Below the pieces are notes generated by a model that saw only the letters and a list, made by a program, of their open reading frames with translations, was not told the origin of the DNA and made no database searches. From the NCBI GenBank assembly GCA_963691815.1, contig OY829655.1, positions 15,682,765 to 15,746,764 on the forward strand: a stretch of 64,000 nucleotides of DNA. The letters run 5' to 3'. Source of the stretch: Echiichthys vipera (Eukaryota > Chordata > Actinopteri > Perciformes > Trachinidae). This document shows positions 1 to 11,330 of the stretch, in pieces (positions within the stretch are counted from its first letter, which is position 1; every line of letters begins with the position of its first letter). Both the position numbers and the translations under genes were made by a program.

Positions 1-3000
1 AAGTTAAAAAAAAAGGGGGGGGGCACAGAAAAGAAGAGGGAAATACAAAGTTAGGGAAGATAAAGTAGCAATGCAGGGAAAGGAAAAGATTGCATACTCT
101 TTTCCAGTGAAGAGCTTGAAACATACAGTAGTGAAGGATGTTGATTTTTGCTTTGCAGAATATCACCAAGGGCTAATTGTATTATAATCCGATTTCTACA
201 CATGAACCCTACTGATCCATAGGAGTCATTTAGAAACTCGGCCACAAGGTGGAAGCAAATAGATGTACGGGGGAAAGAAGGCTGAAGTTGAAACAACAAG
301 CAGATTTGCTGCAGCTGTCACTGGGACTCAAAATCATGAGCTGAAATGGAGGCCGAGTTCAGAGAACAACTGCAGTTAACATTCTAAAAACTACTACGAA
401 GATGATCCAAATGAAAAAGACAAGAAACACAATACTTAAGTAATATATAGATAAGTAATCGACACGCACAGTGTTGTGTTTGCTTACTATTTGGAGAGTA
501 GTAGCTAGCATTGGGTTGCTTTAGAAAAGAATGTTGATTGTGGAATTATAAAAATCATTGAGGGCTTCAAAAGAGAGGAAAACTAGAGGATTTAGAAAGC
601 CTTCCAGTACTGACATGCATTTTATCCAGCTTTAACATCTGTTATAAGTGAAAAACACTCTTAGCCATGCCATCTATGTGTCACAGGATTTCATTAGACT
701 TGACGTATTACTGTGTTTGCATTAGCCTCTCCCTACAGTATTTGCCTAAAGATGTAGGCTACAATCTTTGCAATTGGATGTTGGATACTCATCGGATGTT
801 GTCCTTCACTGCACTAAGTTAATGCTGGAAAACAGATTTACGTGGAACTGACTGGCTCCAAATAGTTTTGGGCAGTGTGACGGCATACAAGACACCTAGG
901 CTGAGATGAAATCATTTAGGTAATCCAAGATTTTACCACACTACTTATACAATAGTTGCTGTCTCTTTATCATATCCGGTAGTAGGGGACTATTGCTGGC
1001 AACTGTGTTAGCAGGAACTAACAGGATATTTTGAGTACTTTGCCAGGTGTTTATATTTCTGTCTGACTTTGAACAGAGTTTGTCGCTGTGATAGTGTCGC
1101 AATTGTGCAAGACAAAGTCAGGAAACGTTAAAGGTGTGTAGTTCAGATCACAATGAAGGCAAAGTTCGGTAATGGGTGTGGTCTGAGCAAGGGACCCAGA
1201 AGTAGGAGGGTAGGAAGCAGGGAAGGGCTATTGCCCCAACACTTTAGGCCTCTGGCCAGATTTGGGTTCACAGCTGGTAGGATTCACATTGCAAGATGAT
1301 CTTTAGTTTAAAAAAAAAAAGAACTAAAGTTTAAAACTAATCTCAAATTTGTTTACTATCTAATTTGCTGGATTAGCTAAAAACAAGAGACAATGCTGTC
1401 CATCACAAGCTACCAGTCTCTAAAGTGAAGATTGCCAAGTGCTAAAATTCAATCTTTAATTAAAAACAAAGGAAAATCAAGCAAATCTTTGCATTCAGAA
1501 AGATGCAGGATACACAAAAGCACCATAGAACCATCTTCCCATTACTCTATACAGCAGTGACAACTTTAGACATACTATACATCTCCTGTTGCTTCATGTC
1601 AAGCTGCTATTTTTATCCTTCCCCCAACTTTCCCGTTTTGCAATGATTAGACTGATAAGGGACAGGGCTGGTGGGGGTAAGAGAACAACACTGTATAATA
1701 TTAGAGTCTGTAAAATCTCACTAAATCCATGTTGATCAAGGATTGGTAAGATGTATTTGTGGTGAGGTGACTCTCACCACACTGGCCTGGGTTTCTGGGT
1801 TAGCAGAGCTCTGTGTGGCAGCTATTTTAGGTTTCTCATACTAACCTGACACCTAGAAGCAAAGGCTTACTGTTTCAGTAAACACTGACTGGCAGTCCCC
1901 AAAATAGTGGCTACTGCCTGGTTGAATTTTACAACTGATCTGCTGAAAGTTTGCTGCAATTTGCGAACTAATTCTTTAATGTTCAAGTTAAAAATGATAC
2001 ATGTAGTGTACAGATATTTTCTGTTAAAATGATGTTGTTACTTAAATGCTGGGACACTATTAGTAATTAGCACAAGCATAAATATAGTAAGTAACAACAA
2101 GACAGAGGAGGCTCCAAGCAAACTCTCCTGTCTCTAGAACCTGTCAGGGTGTGTCTGTATTTGACGTAAACAAGGGCATGTCTGAGCCCACATGTTCTTG
2201 AGATTCCAGTTTTGTGTGTGACTAAAGATAATAAATACTCTACATAGGGTACAGATGAATAGGAAGCGTGAGCTATAGGAAAAGTGAACTAGATAGAAAA
2301 AGAGCAATCACTTTGTCAAAAGCTTTCTTCAGGTCAGCAGACATGGGAACAGAGATCCCAGAATACCCCATCGTCACAGCCCAAACTGCCATGTTTGTAG
2401 TTTATTATGATGCACATGAAACCATACTTTAAGACAAAAAGCAGACATATTAATTTGATCTTTGTGTCTCTTTCTATTTCGTATGGATGCTTACTTTGTT
2501 CTTAGTTATACCGCATTTCCTTTTTCATTTGGTCTATTGTTCAGTCCCACACCTTAATGGAGACCAGTAATTGTTAACCATCTACAGGCCAGATTGACAT
2601 CATATTGGATATGGATATTCATGGCTTTTTTTTTTTTTTTAAAGGATGATTTTGTAGTCCCTAACCACCATCAACTAGAAATCTGCCACCCACACATCCG
2701 TGTCCGCTCTGGATCCAACAAGTGAATCGGCATGAATTTATTTGGGGATAATTGTGCTGCTGTGATGACCCTTTGACCTTTCTTCTATTGATTTGTGGAA
2801 AAAACCCCACAAAACTAATGCCATACAATTTTATAGTGGATATCCATGCTCAAGGATGAACACGACTGATTCTGATAAATAACAGATGAACTCCTAGGTC
2901 TTTCATATGTTGTTACCCCAATCTATTAATCGATTACCAACATAAGCCCTCACTGGCTGGCTATTCTACATCCGTCGCCCTTCAGATTTCTCTTTCTTTG

Positions 3001-4380
3001 CTTTAATCAAAAAAAATGTGGTCAAACTAGCTTTGTCAGGCAATCCAAGACTGGGATGACAATTGCACACAATATACCGTAATCGACTGGCCATTGTGAC
3101 ATATACTAAGCACATTCATGTTTGCACGGTAAGCCTTTCTTTTGAATCCAGTCCTGTCATGACGTGTTCTGATGCGTCATTCTGAAGTTTGCCATTGTAC
3201 TACAAGCATGGAGGAGGCCAATTATTATTAAAAACATCTTGCACAGGGCGTGATACAGCCATATAATTCACTTATGAACCTTGGTGTATTACAATACCTG
3301 GATTATGTTTATCAAAACAAACATTTACAATTTAAGAGGTCAATTTTATGCACCAGGAGGAATATTTGATCAGGGTGGGTATACAGCTGAAGACAATTTG
3401 GTTTATATAACCACCCAGTACTGACAATGCTTACCAGCTGTGTTTATACTACGCTTACTGTGCAAACAGGACACATAAAAGGTTTGTGTGTGTGTGCGTG
3501 TTCAATACCGGACATAGAGATAAGACTAGCCATGGTGTATGTAAAAAACATTTTTTTTTAAAAAGAGGCTGCAAGGTAATCTCTGGTTCCTTAGCCATCA
3601 GTCACATTTTACTAGGAATAACAAATGCCTTTGCTTTCTAATTTGTGTGTGTGGGGGAGGGGACTTGAAACAAATTGTTGCATAAGTCGTAAAAGCCCAT
3701 CCCACTGTTTGAATTTGGAGGGAAAATGGATTTCCTGGCCTGCAGAAACACTAGTCTCAAGCTGAGCTGACTTGTTGATAGGTGCATTATGGGACACACC
3801 TAAATTCCTTTCTGAGACATACACACCAACCACCTAGCCCCCTAGAATAAGACATTATAAATATTATAAAAATACTTTTTGATATAACCTCTTTCACCAA
3901 ATCTGAAAAAAACTATTGATAAAATAAACGCCAAGAGCAGAACCAAAACAAAAGCAAAAATCACACTATATATGCTGATATATGTTTATTATGTGTGCGT
4001 CTCCTGATGTCTGAAGATGTAGACAGGTCATCAGCACCTGCTCATCCAGGCCAGCAGCCAGCTCAGCTTTACTGCCAGTCACTGGGTCTATTTCGGACAC
4101 GAGAGTGCTACAGGGGGGCACTGAGGGAGAAGTGCAGAGTTGCTGCATTGCACCATCCAATTTGGCACTTTTCCCCCCCCAAGCACATTTAAATGCTGAA
4201 GATTCACTGACCCACTTTGTAGTTTAAGAAACCGAAGAAACGCTCACTCAGTTTTTAGATACTTTAGATAAACAAACGGAACTTTGGATCGGAACATTTC
4301 TCTTCAACCGAAAGTGAAAATATACGTTACCATTGTAGCTTCCTAGTAGAACGTCCTTGAAAAGACAAAAAAAAAATCAA
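1..4380. other. Non-coding, AT-rich stretch with no recognisable gene
   Basis: No open reading frame here resembles a known protein, and the few short ones have no supporting splice sites or conserved motifs. It is ordinary unique-looking AT-rich sequence with short homopolymers (poly-T near 2626-2640, poly-A near 1310) and a short GT run near 3485. It could be an intron or long UTR of a gene extending off the left edge, but nothing in the sequence decides this. Confidence 0.5.
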
Positions 4381-4560
4381 CGTGCAGCTGGCTTTGCTTT
4401 GTCTTCAACTTCTCACAGCGGCCGTACAATGTGGTCCGAGTGAGTGAGTAATGCCAGGTGGGCGAGAAGCTGCCACGCTATATTCAACTGCAAACCACTC
4501 CTACTTGCCTCTGTCACGTGAGCGCGCACTGTGAGCGCGCAGGCCACTTTATGTATTGCG
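4380..4560 (-). promoter_or_regulatory. Possible promoter / first exon of a leftward gene
   Basis: This is a local rise in GC content within AT-rich surroundings. It has an E-box core CACGTG near 4516, two GAGCGCGC-type blocks at about 4521-4540 and a NotI-like GCGGCCG near 4419. Downstream on the minus strand, the sequence reads CAATG followed directly by a donor-like GTAACG near 4330. This resembles an ATG-only or UTR first exon. No second exon is recognisable further left, so the gene, if real, lies mostly outside the window. Confidence 0.2.
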
Positions 4561-4619
4561 AGGTAGGCTTACAGCAAACGACAGTGAGGGGCAGGTAAGG
4601 CTACAGGAGTACAGTACAG

Positions 4620-5121
4620 TTAAAGGTCCTATGTTGTGACAAGTCAGATCTCTCTTCATATTATTATAAAGTGCCGAATAAATACTGCAAAAGTATCAAA
4701 ACTCTCCATCCCCAGAGGAATGCACACAGCCCTTATTCAAAAACTGTCTGTTTAAACGAGCCGTCGGGATTCCTGTTCAGTTTTGATGTCACAACGATAC
4801 TGTAGGTATAAGGCTGCTACAGTGCTGTTACAGCCATTCCCTGCCTAGCTGCAATAGGGTGCAGAGATCAGAGAGTACAAATGCTGAAGACCAGGAAACA
4901 CTGACCAATCAGGGCAGACTGGGCTTTTCCAGGAGGGGGTCTTAAAGAGGCAGGTGCTAAGACGGAGTGTTTTAGACAGAGACTATATACAGATATATTC
5001 AGACAGACAGTATGAGAAAAATCCTGTATTTTCTTTTAACATTAAAGAATGTAAACATGTTCTAGTAGGAACCCAAAATCAAGTATGAATTTGAACATTA
5101 GCATCATATGGGAACCCTTAA
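4620..5121 (+). mobile_element. MITE with TTAA target duplication, copy A
   Basis: A roughly 500-bp element without coding capacity. It lies between TTAA at 4620-4623 and TTAA at 5118-5121. The ends are imperfect inverted repeats: AGGTCCTATGTTG on the left against GGGTTCCCATATGATG read inward from the right. Three more copies occur at 18.74-19.72, about 42.4 and 59.21-59.72 kb. TTAA duplications are typical of piggyBac and Kolobok elements, but the superfamily cannot be assigned without a transposase-bearing relative. The middle carries TGATGTCA inside a palindrome (4780-4795). Confidence 0.65.
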
Positions 5122-5484
5122 AGACCAATGGATAAAAGTGAGTTTTAAGCTGACTCAAAGGTCCTACCTGATCAAGCACCTAAATCCAATTGCTATTAAT
5201 TTTGTTTTTGAAATCTTGTCAATTTAACTGATCAAATAAATTGCCTCACATATTGTTTGATCCATACCCAACATGTATCAGAATTTCCTGATGGTCTAAA
5301 TGCTCAAGTCACCCTTATACTGTCAATTATAACACATAATCCCCTTTTTTCTCTTTTGAATTAATCATTCATGCCAGTATATGCATCCATTTTGTTTGTC
5401 AATCCATTACTTAATCATATTTTTATTTCCTTGCTGTAATAACCCCCATCGCTTTTTATGCCCAGCATTTCCAATACAGCCCAT

Positions 5485-5820
5485 TCCAGTAATTTAAAAA
5501 CCCCACAAAACGACCACAAAGAGATGCTAAATGACTGAAAACAGGCCACATAGAGACAAAACTGACGACAAAGATACGCAAGCAGGTTCAAAATAGATGT
5601 CAAATTAGAGAGAAACAAAATGACATAAAAACATAAAATGTCTACAAATAGATACAAAACCGCCACAAAACATGCAAAAAAATCCCAGAGATGCAAAACA
5701 TATACAAAACAACTGAAAATGAATGTAAAATGACCATAAAGAGAAACAAAATGACCACATAGAAAACCTTCTAAAGATAATTGCACAATGACCACAAAAG
5801 AAGACTAGTCCAAAAATAGT
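5485..5820. repeat. Degenerate tandem repeat of teleost type (ACCACAAAGAGA-like unit)
   Basis: The sequence consists of drifting short units resembling AAAATGACCACAAAGAGACA, repeated about fifteen times with substitutions. The minus-strand reading frames across it are only by-products of this composition. It is followed to about 5915 by GGGGCCTCTTACATATCTGTGCCCAGGGGCCC-type sequence, which often accompanies this repeat in fish. I recognise the pattern from general knowledge of teleost genomes, not from a search. Confidence 0.6.
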
Positions 5821-6908
5821 TAAAGTAGACTCTTTGAATGTGAGTGTCTTGTTCCTACGTTGGCAGAGTGGGGGGCCTCTTACATATCTGTGCCCAGGGG
5901 CCCGTTTTCTCATGATCCATCCATGCACTTATGTATATGTACACTCTAAAAAAAAATACACTGGCTCAACTTAAAAAAAATTGTTGTAACAATTTGCATT
6001 TATCTTTTTAAGTAATTCCAACTAAGCCATAATTGAGTATTTTCCATGAGACTTTTATAGCTGGATTAACTCAATTAGTTTAGTACAACCAACACAATTT
6101 GTTTTGTCCTCTACAAGCTTAATTATGTTGAACCAACTCAATTTTTATATCAAAGATTTAGTGTTAATAAGTAGTCAAATTATTCTATTTAAGTTGCTAT
6201 AATGCCTTTATTTTAATTTCCTTCAACTCAGAAAAGTCAATGCAAATTGTTACCTCAATATTATTGAGTATAAGTAACTTATTTCACTTAAGTCAGAATA
6301 AATTAGACATGGCAATTGCAGTTTTACTGTCAAAATGTATTTATTGTAAACTTCTAATCAATAACAATTTTATTGCAATGAACCAGCAATATCAGGTGAA
6401 TGACATTGTTGCAGATTTGGTAAACACTAAAGACCTGCCAAAATATCCTGTTTCTGTGCGATATCAGCACTTGAAGAACAGAAACCATCAACATTCACTC
6501 AATTCACAAAAATATACTCACAGTATAATGTACTTAAATATAAACAGTGTGATGAACTTGCACATTTTAGAAACCGTTTACATCTTTGAGTGATTATATG
6601 ATACATCTGTGACAGAATAAAATGTATATAGCAAAACTTTCCAAATGTACAGATGTGATGTATAAAACGCATGCAACATTTACTGCAGAATTAGTGGACA
6701 CCCTAATTCTTCACATTTTTAGTACAGCATTTTACTTTAGATCTCAGCTGAGACATTAACTTTTACTGAACTTCAAGTGTACTTCAGGTGTAAATGTGTA
6801 CTTCAAGTACTTTAAACAAGCACACAAAAACTTTTAAAATGTACAAACACAATGTATAAACATAAATGCAACATTTCCTGCTCAATAAGTGGACAGTCTT
6901 CACATTTT

Positions 6909-9418
6909 TTAGTACAGCAGTTTACTTTTTAGAGACATTACCTTCGGACTTGCTTTCAGACCATCCAGCTCAAGGAACACCTTTTGAAACACTTCAAAAG
7001 TGTTTCTCAGTTCCTTCGGGTAGCTGAGATTGAGTGAGTAGATCAGCCCCATTAGTAGGGCACAGGCTCTGGGTACGTCTACGTCTTCCAGGACTTCTGT
7101 TCCCTCAATCACAATCTGTGCGCTGGCTGGATCAGATGTGACATCTCTGGTTACAATGATCTTCAACACTTCAGAAGTGAGATCTCCATCAACCTAGCAT
7201 AAATAGGTCAGAATCAATGTCAGAATTAAACACGAGTAACAATTAAAAACAAGACTAACACAAAGTATAGTTTTTCTGTGCCAGATTTACCTACCAACTG
7301 CTCTTTAAAGAGATTCTCCTCCTTTTCTCCGAGGTACACCATCACTCCACGGATCGCAACCTCTCTCCTCATTTCCACAGAATCATCCTGTGAATAAGAC
7401 GACAACAAATATGTATAAAAATACTCCTCAATGAGGAAGGATGTCTAATCAGGGTTCATACACATTTTTACCGATGATTTTTCAAAACTAAAACAAAACA
7501 AAAAGGAGAAGAGGACAAGGACATGTGAAAGTGGGAGAGGATGAGAGAAGCACAAGGAGAAGAGGAGGGGAGGAAATGTAGGGGGCCATGAGCAGACAAA
7601 GAGGAGGAAGTGAGGATGAGGAGAAGGGGGGGGGGGCAAATTTTTACTTATTTCAAGTGAAAAATTAGCATTAATGGGTGAAATTCAACTTGAAAATAAG
7701 TCAAAAACAGCTTACTTTGAGGTAATGTCTTAATTTTAAGAGTAATGACACATTTTGAGAAGAAATATGACAAATATTCTTTGTAAGATTTTGAGTTTTT
7801 GCTGTGAAGCATGAGGAGAAAAGGGGGAGGAAGAGAAGAGGAGGAAAAGGAAGAGAGGATGAGGAAAGCAGCATAAGAGGAGGGGGAAGAGAGGAGGAGC
7901 AGAACAAAGAGGAACATGAGGAGGATGGAGGAGAGGATGAGGAGAGGAGTGGAAGGAGAAGAAGAGGAGTAAAAGGAAAAGACAACAAGCAGGAGCAGTG
8001 GTGGAGAGAAAGAGAAAAACGGGTAGAGGAGGGGAGGAAGAGGGGGGGAAAGGTGTTCTATTTGATATGAACCACGTTATATACATTCATACCTCTTGCA
8101 GCATCTTCATTATGCGCTGAATAGCCACTCCTGCAGCCCCTCCCCTTGACAACACAAAGGACATGATCTTTGGGGTGTACTCGTCCAGTTTCGCCATAAA
8201 TGTTGTCTCCAAGTTAACTGTAGTGACTCTTCTGAATTCTTCGTTTATCTGTATAAAAATAAAAAGGCACAAATAAAAAAGCACAATTTGTTAATGTAGT
8301 GAAATTGATTTCAATATAGCAAATAATGCAAACCATATCATGAAAAAATATTTACCTGAGCTGCATTGAAGAGAGCAGGCCATCGGTCCTTTAAGTCACT
8401 GACTGGTGGGGCTACATTGACAGCTTCCTGTCTGCGAATTGAAAATGTTTTTGCCATTTTTTCACTGATGATCTGGCGATTGTTCCTCTTCTTTACTTCA
8501 CTAAGGAGATCCAATCTCTCATGTTCCAAACTTTTTTCTGTTTCTCCTTGTGGGTGAGGAGGTAAAAAGTTCACCTCTGCATTTCTTGGCTTTTTGATAT
8601 TCTTTGCCGGTGCTTTCTCATGTCCTCGCTTCTTTGACAGAGTGTTGACCTCAAGCTCAAGACATCCAACCTTTTTCAATTTAGATGTATAGTTGCCCAT
8701 TTTATATTTTAGTCTTTGTTGCCATCCATAGCTTCCATTATACGATCCTGGCTCTTTTAGGCAAGGATGCTTGCGAATCAGTGCTTCAGCAACATCAGCC
8801 CTATGAGCGTTTGTTGGGTAGGCAACATACTGAAACATGCTTTCTGCCAGTTTCTCAAGGATGTCTGGAAGAATTGTGGTAAAGTTGACATGAATTCCAT
8901 CTTTCTTGAAAGCTTCATTTCCTGCGGCAAGCACAAGCTCTTTGTCGTAGGCAAAGCGAGGTATTTGGAATTCAGTTGGCTAACGCTGTGAACGCTCATG
9001 TTCAGAGGATGAAAGTATCACTGTATCCTGTGATCCAGAAGAGCAAGTGCTGGTAGAAGAATAGTTGGAAGTCTCTGTATAATTGACTGAGGCTGCATCT
9101 GCACTTGTGATGGAGGTCTCAGCTGCACTTTCAACAGGATAGTCCACATCAGTGAAGGTCATAGTCAATGTGGGAGGTTCAACAATGTGAAACACCTTAA
9201 TAGAGTCCTTGTCCTTGATGTCACTTGTTGAGGAAAGGGAGAAATATTCCTCTCCAAAATCAGCATCCTTATAATGAAAAGTGAAGTTCCCATCAAGCTC
9301 TCTTTCACAATGGACTCAAGTTCTTCCACAGTTTCAGGAATTCCATGAGGCAAGTCCAGTTTGCGTACGTCATGGTCCTGAAGAATGACCCGAAGTTTGG
9401 CTTGAGACATTGGAGCAT
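6909..9418 (-). pseudogene. SAMD3-like gene copy with one frameshift and one in-frame stop
   Basis: Four coding exons read on the minus strand: 9418-8356 (start at 9408-9410), 8248-8093, 7387-7295 and 7193-6909 (stop TAA). All introns have GT-AG ends, and the exon phases fit a protein of about 529 codons. The N-terminal about 100 residues look like a PB1/ubiquitin-like module. A Ser-rich linker, a Lys-rich stretch and the block with DLKDRWPALF follow. The last exons are highly hydrophobic/charged alternating helices. The family is annotated in fish genomes as 'sterile alpha motif domain-containing protein 3-like'; its function is unknown and I see no SAM domain here. Two lesions break it: a 1-nt loss near 9292-9296 (the upstream and downstream frames both match the family pattern) and TAG at 8980-8982, probably from a Trp codon. 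The last three exons are intact, suggesting recent decay. Confidence 0.6.
7804..8056. repeat. Purine-rich (GA/GGA) tract in an intron of the SAMD3-like gene
   Basis: About 250 nt are almost pure A and G on the plus strand (AGGAGGAAAAGG-like, no fixed unit). A second purine block with a G9 run lies at 7500-7640. Both lie in the intron between the 8248-8093 and 7387-7295 exons, where the transcript is pyrimidine-rich. All the long frames here are composition artefacts. Confidence 0.8.
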
Positions 9419-10664
9419 CTGTATGTGAAAACACATCACTTAAAGAGTTGTTCCATTTCAATGAAAAATCTGTCATATACTCACCGTTATGCTGGTGGCA
9501 GGTTGAAAATCTTTCTGGAGATTCAGAGGAAAACAGCTTGCAGCATTCTTCCACAAAAAAAGATTTAAATTGTGACTACCGAAAAATGTTAAATTTCACA
9601 AAATAAAAATGCATTCAAACTGCTCATGTGCTTTAATCTACATCTCCTGAATTCTCCACATGCAGAGTTGACTTGAAAAAGACGTAATTTACACCGTGAT
9701 TTTATACTAAAGCCTCACTGTACATCTTAGCATACAGCCACGGTCATGTGTGCGTGCACACACCATCTTGACTGGTGTGTGGGGACTGTGCACACACGCG
9801 CAGCTCTGAGGTGTGCAGCAACAGTGTAGATATTGGCAAATAAAATGTAAATGATGTCTTTTCAACTCTGCATGGACACTTCAGGGTACTTTGATTAAGG
9901 CAAACAAGCAGTTTGAGGGCATTTTTATGTTTTGAGTAATTTAACATTTTTTGGTACACAATATCCTTCTTAAGGTTGTCACAATTGGGTGAATGCTGTA
10001 ATCTGTTTTCCCCTGAATCCCTGGGAGTATTTCATGGATTCAAAAAATTCACCCGAACTTCCATCAGCATGAGGGCGAGGAAATAATGAACTATTCTCTT
10101 AAGTTTAAGTTATAGAATACATGCAGTCACATCTCCTAAACATTCAGTATCAGAGGAGAATATTAACACTGCAATTTATTTGAGATACAAGCACTGGATT
10201 TGGTCTTTATCAAATTTGCAATATTAACCAGCATACAGGAAAGTTCTATGCTGCTCATTACTTCAAGAAGTTAGATTTTCCATTGGACTGACATTTTCTT
10301 ACTTATTTTTGAAAGAAAAAATAAACTTCTACAAATCCTACTGCAAATCAAAAAGACCATTATATACATCTGTTTACAGACATTTTTTCTATGGCAAATG
10401 ACAATAGTAGGAGGACAGCATTTTAAAGTTAATGAATTTCACTGAAGCACAATGTAATGAAAGTAAAATGGCAGAGATTAGGAAATTCCGGTGGATAAAA
10501 ATGATGTGATAAATTCACAAAAAAGCCACAACTATTTCACATTCTAAATAAACAAAAACAGCCTGGTGTAGTTGGCGCGTTAGCGGCTAACGACTAGCGC
10601 TTCCCTGTTCATTTATCATTATTAGCATTAGCGGTTGACGGCTAGCGCCTTTCCACAACATATT

Positions 10665-11045
10665 ACTCACCAATGCCAGCTCATTTATGTGTCTGCAAAC
10701 GCGAGGGCTGAAGATTCATGCCCGCAGCTGTTCTGGGACCGCAAGTTTAGGCACCTTGTAGCCTACTCTAACACACTTCTAACATTAAAAGTTAAGTTAC
10801 TTTGAAGACATTAGCTAGCTAGCTAAAAACCGAGGACAAAGCATGCTGCGACATTTCAATTTTAGTGTTGTGACTGAGCGTTGATAGTTACTTGCTGTTG
10901 CAAATAGAATTAATAACATAAAAAAAAAACGTTTACTCACCAAGTAAAGTTAGTCTGAGCTGACCTTCACGCCTTGTGGGCTCGGAAGGCTCCCTCTGGC
11001 CGTTGCTGGGGGAGTCTGGCAGCATAAGATGGCTGCTGGTCACCA
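10665..11045 (-). promoter_or_regulatory. Putative 5' UTR exons and promoter of the SAMD3-like gene
   Basis: Two consensus splice donors on the minus strand (GGTGAGTAA type) end candidate non-coding exons at 10941 and at 10671. Another donor follows a short exon-like block at about 9541-9486. The sequence at 11020-11040 is GC-richer and contains AAGATGGCTGC on the plus strand, close to the YY1 motif. All this lies inside the right end of the CACTC element, so the element appears to carry its own promoter for the gene. The exon starts are not determined. Confidence 0.35.
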
Positions 11046-11330
11046 CATGCACACATGAAAGGAAGCTGCACTAACTTAATATTATAATACAATATTAAGT
11101 TTCATTAACTTAATACCGTTCCTTGTTAAGTGAAAGCAGAAATGCTTGTCCAAAATCAATATATTTCTGAGTTAAGACATCTTTCTTCATTTTGATCAAC
11201 TACTTGAAATAAGTTATCAACTTAATAAAACAATGGCCATGTAACAAATTGTATTTTTTATGCTGTAAAAGCTCATGTTTTTTAAGTCATACTAACTAAC
11301 CTCCTGAATCATTTCTTAGAGTGTATGTAG

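Larger units (their letters stand above)
5942..11323 (-). mobile_element. 5.4 kb DNA-transposon-like element with CACTCTAA ends carrying a SAMD3-like gene
   Basis: The left end reads CACTCTAAAAAA from 5942 and the right end, read inward from 11323, reads CACTCTAAGAAA. A direct TATGTA flanks both sides (5936-5941 and 11324-11329). Both subterminal regions (about 5.96-6.3 and 11.05-11.29 kb) are dense in AACTTAA/TTAAGTT motifs. This is the layout of CACTA-type elements, where the transposase binds subterminal repeats. Against CACTA, such elements usually duplicate 2-3 bp, not 6. The interior encodes no recognisable transposase, only one spliced minus-strand gene of a SAMD3-like family (6909-11040). 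It is therefore non-autonomous, or a hijacked-gene element. The boundaries are well supported; the superfamily is an inference. Confidence 0.55.

Noticed and set aside
3612..4160. Two short minus-strand frames as a possible gene near the left promoter-like region
   Set aside because: No recognisable domain, no matching splice sites, and the two frames do not join in phase.
5415..5928. Minus-strand frames of 126 and 107 codons rich in Phe, Cys and Leu
   Set aside because: They lie on a degenerate tandem repeat whose composition (GTCTCTTTGTGGTC in reverse) avoids stops; no family resemblance.
6240..6593. A 117-codon plus-strand frame at the left end of the CACTC element
   Set aside because: AT-rich, low-complexity, unlike any transposase, and on the opposite strand to the gene.
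7445..8086. Overlapping Ser/Pro/Leu-rich and Glu/Arg-rich frames
   Set aside because: They come from the purine tract in an intron of the SAMD3-like gene, read on opposite strands.
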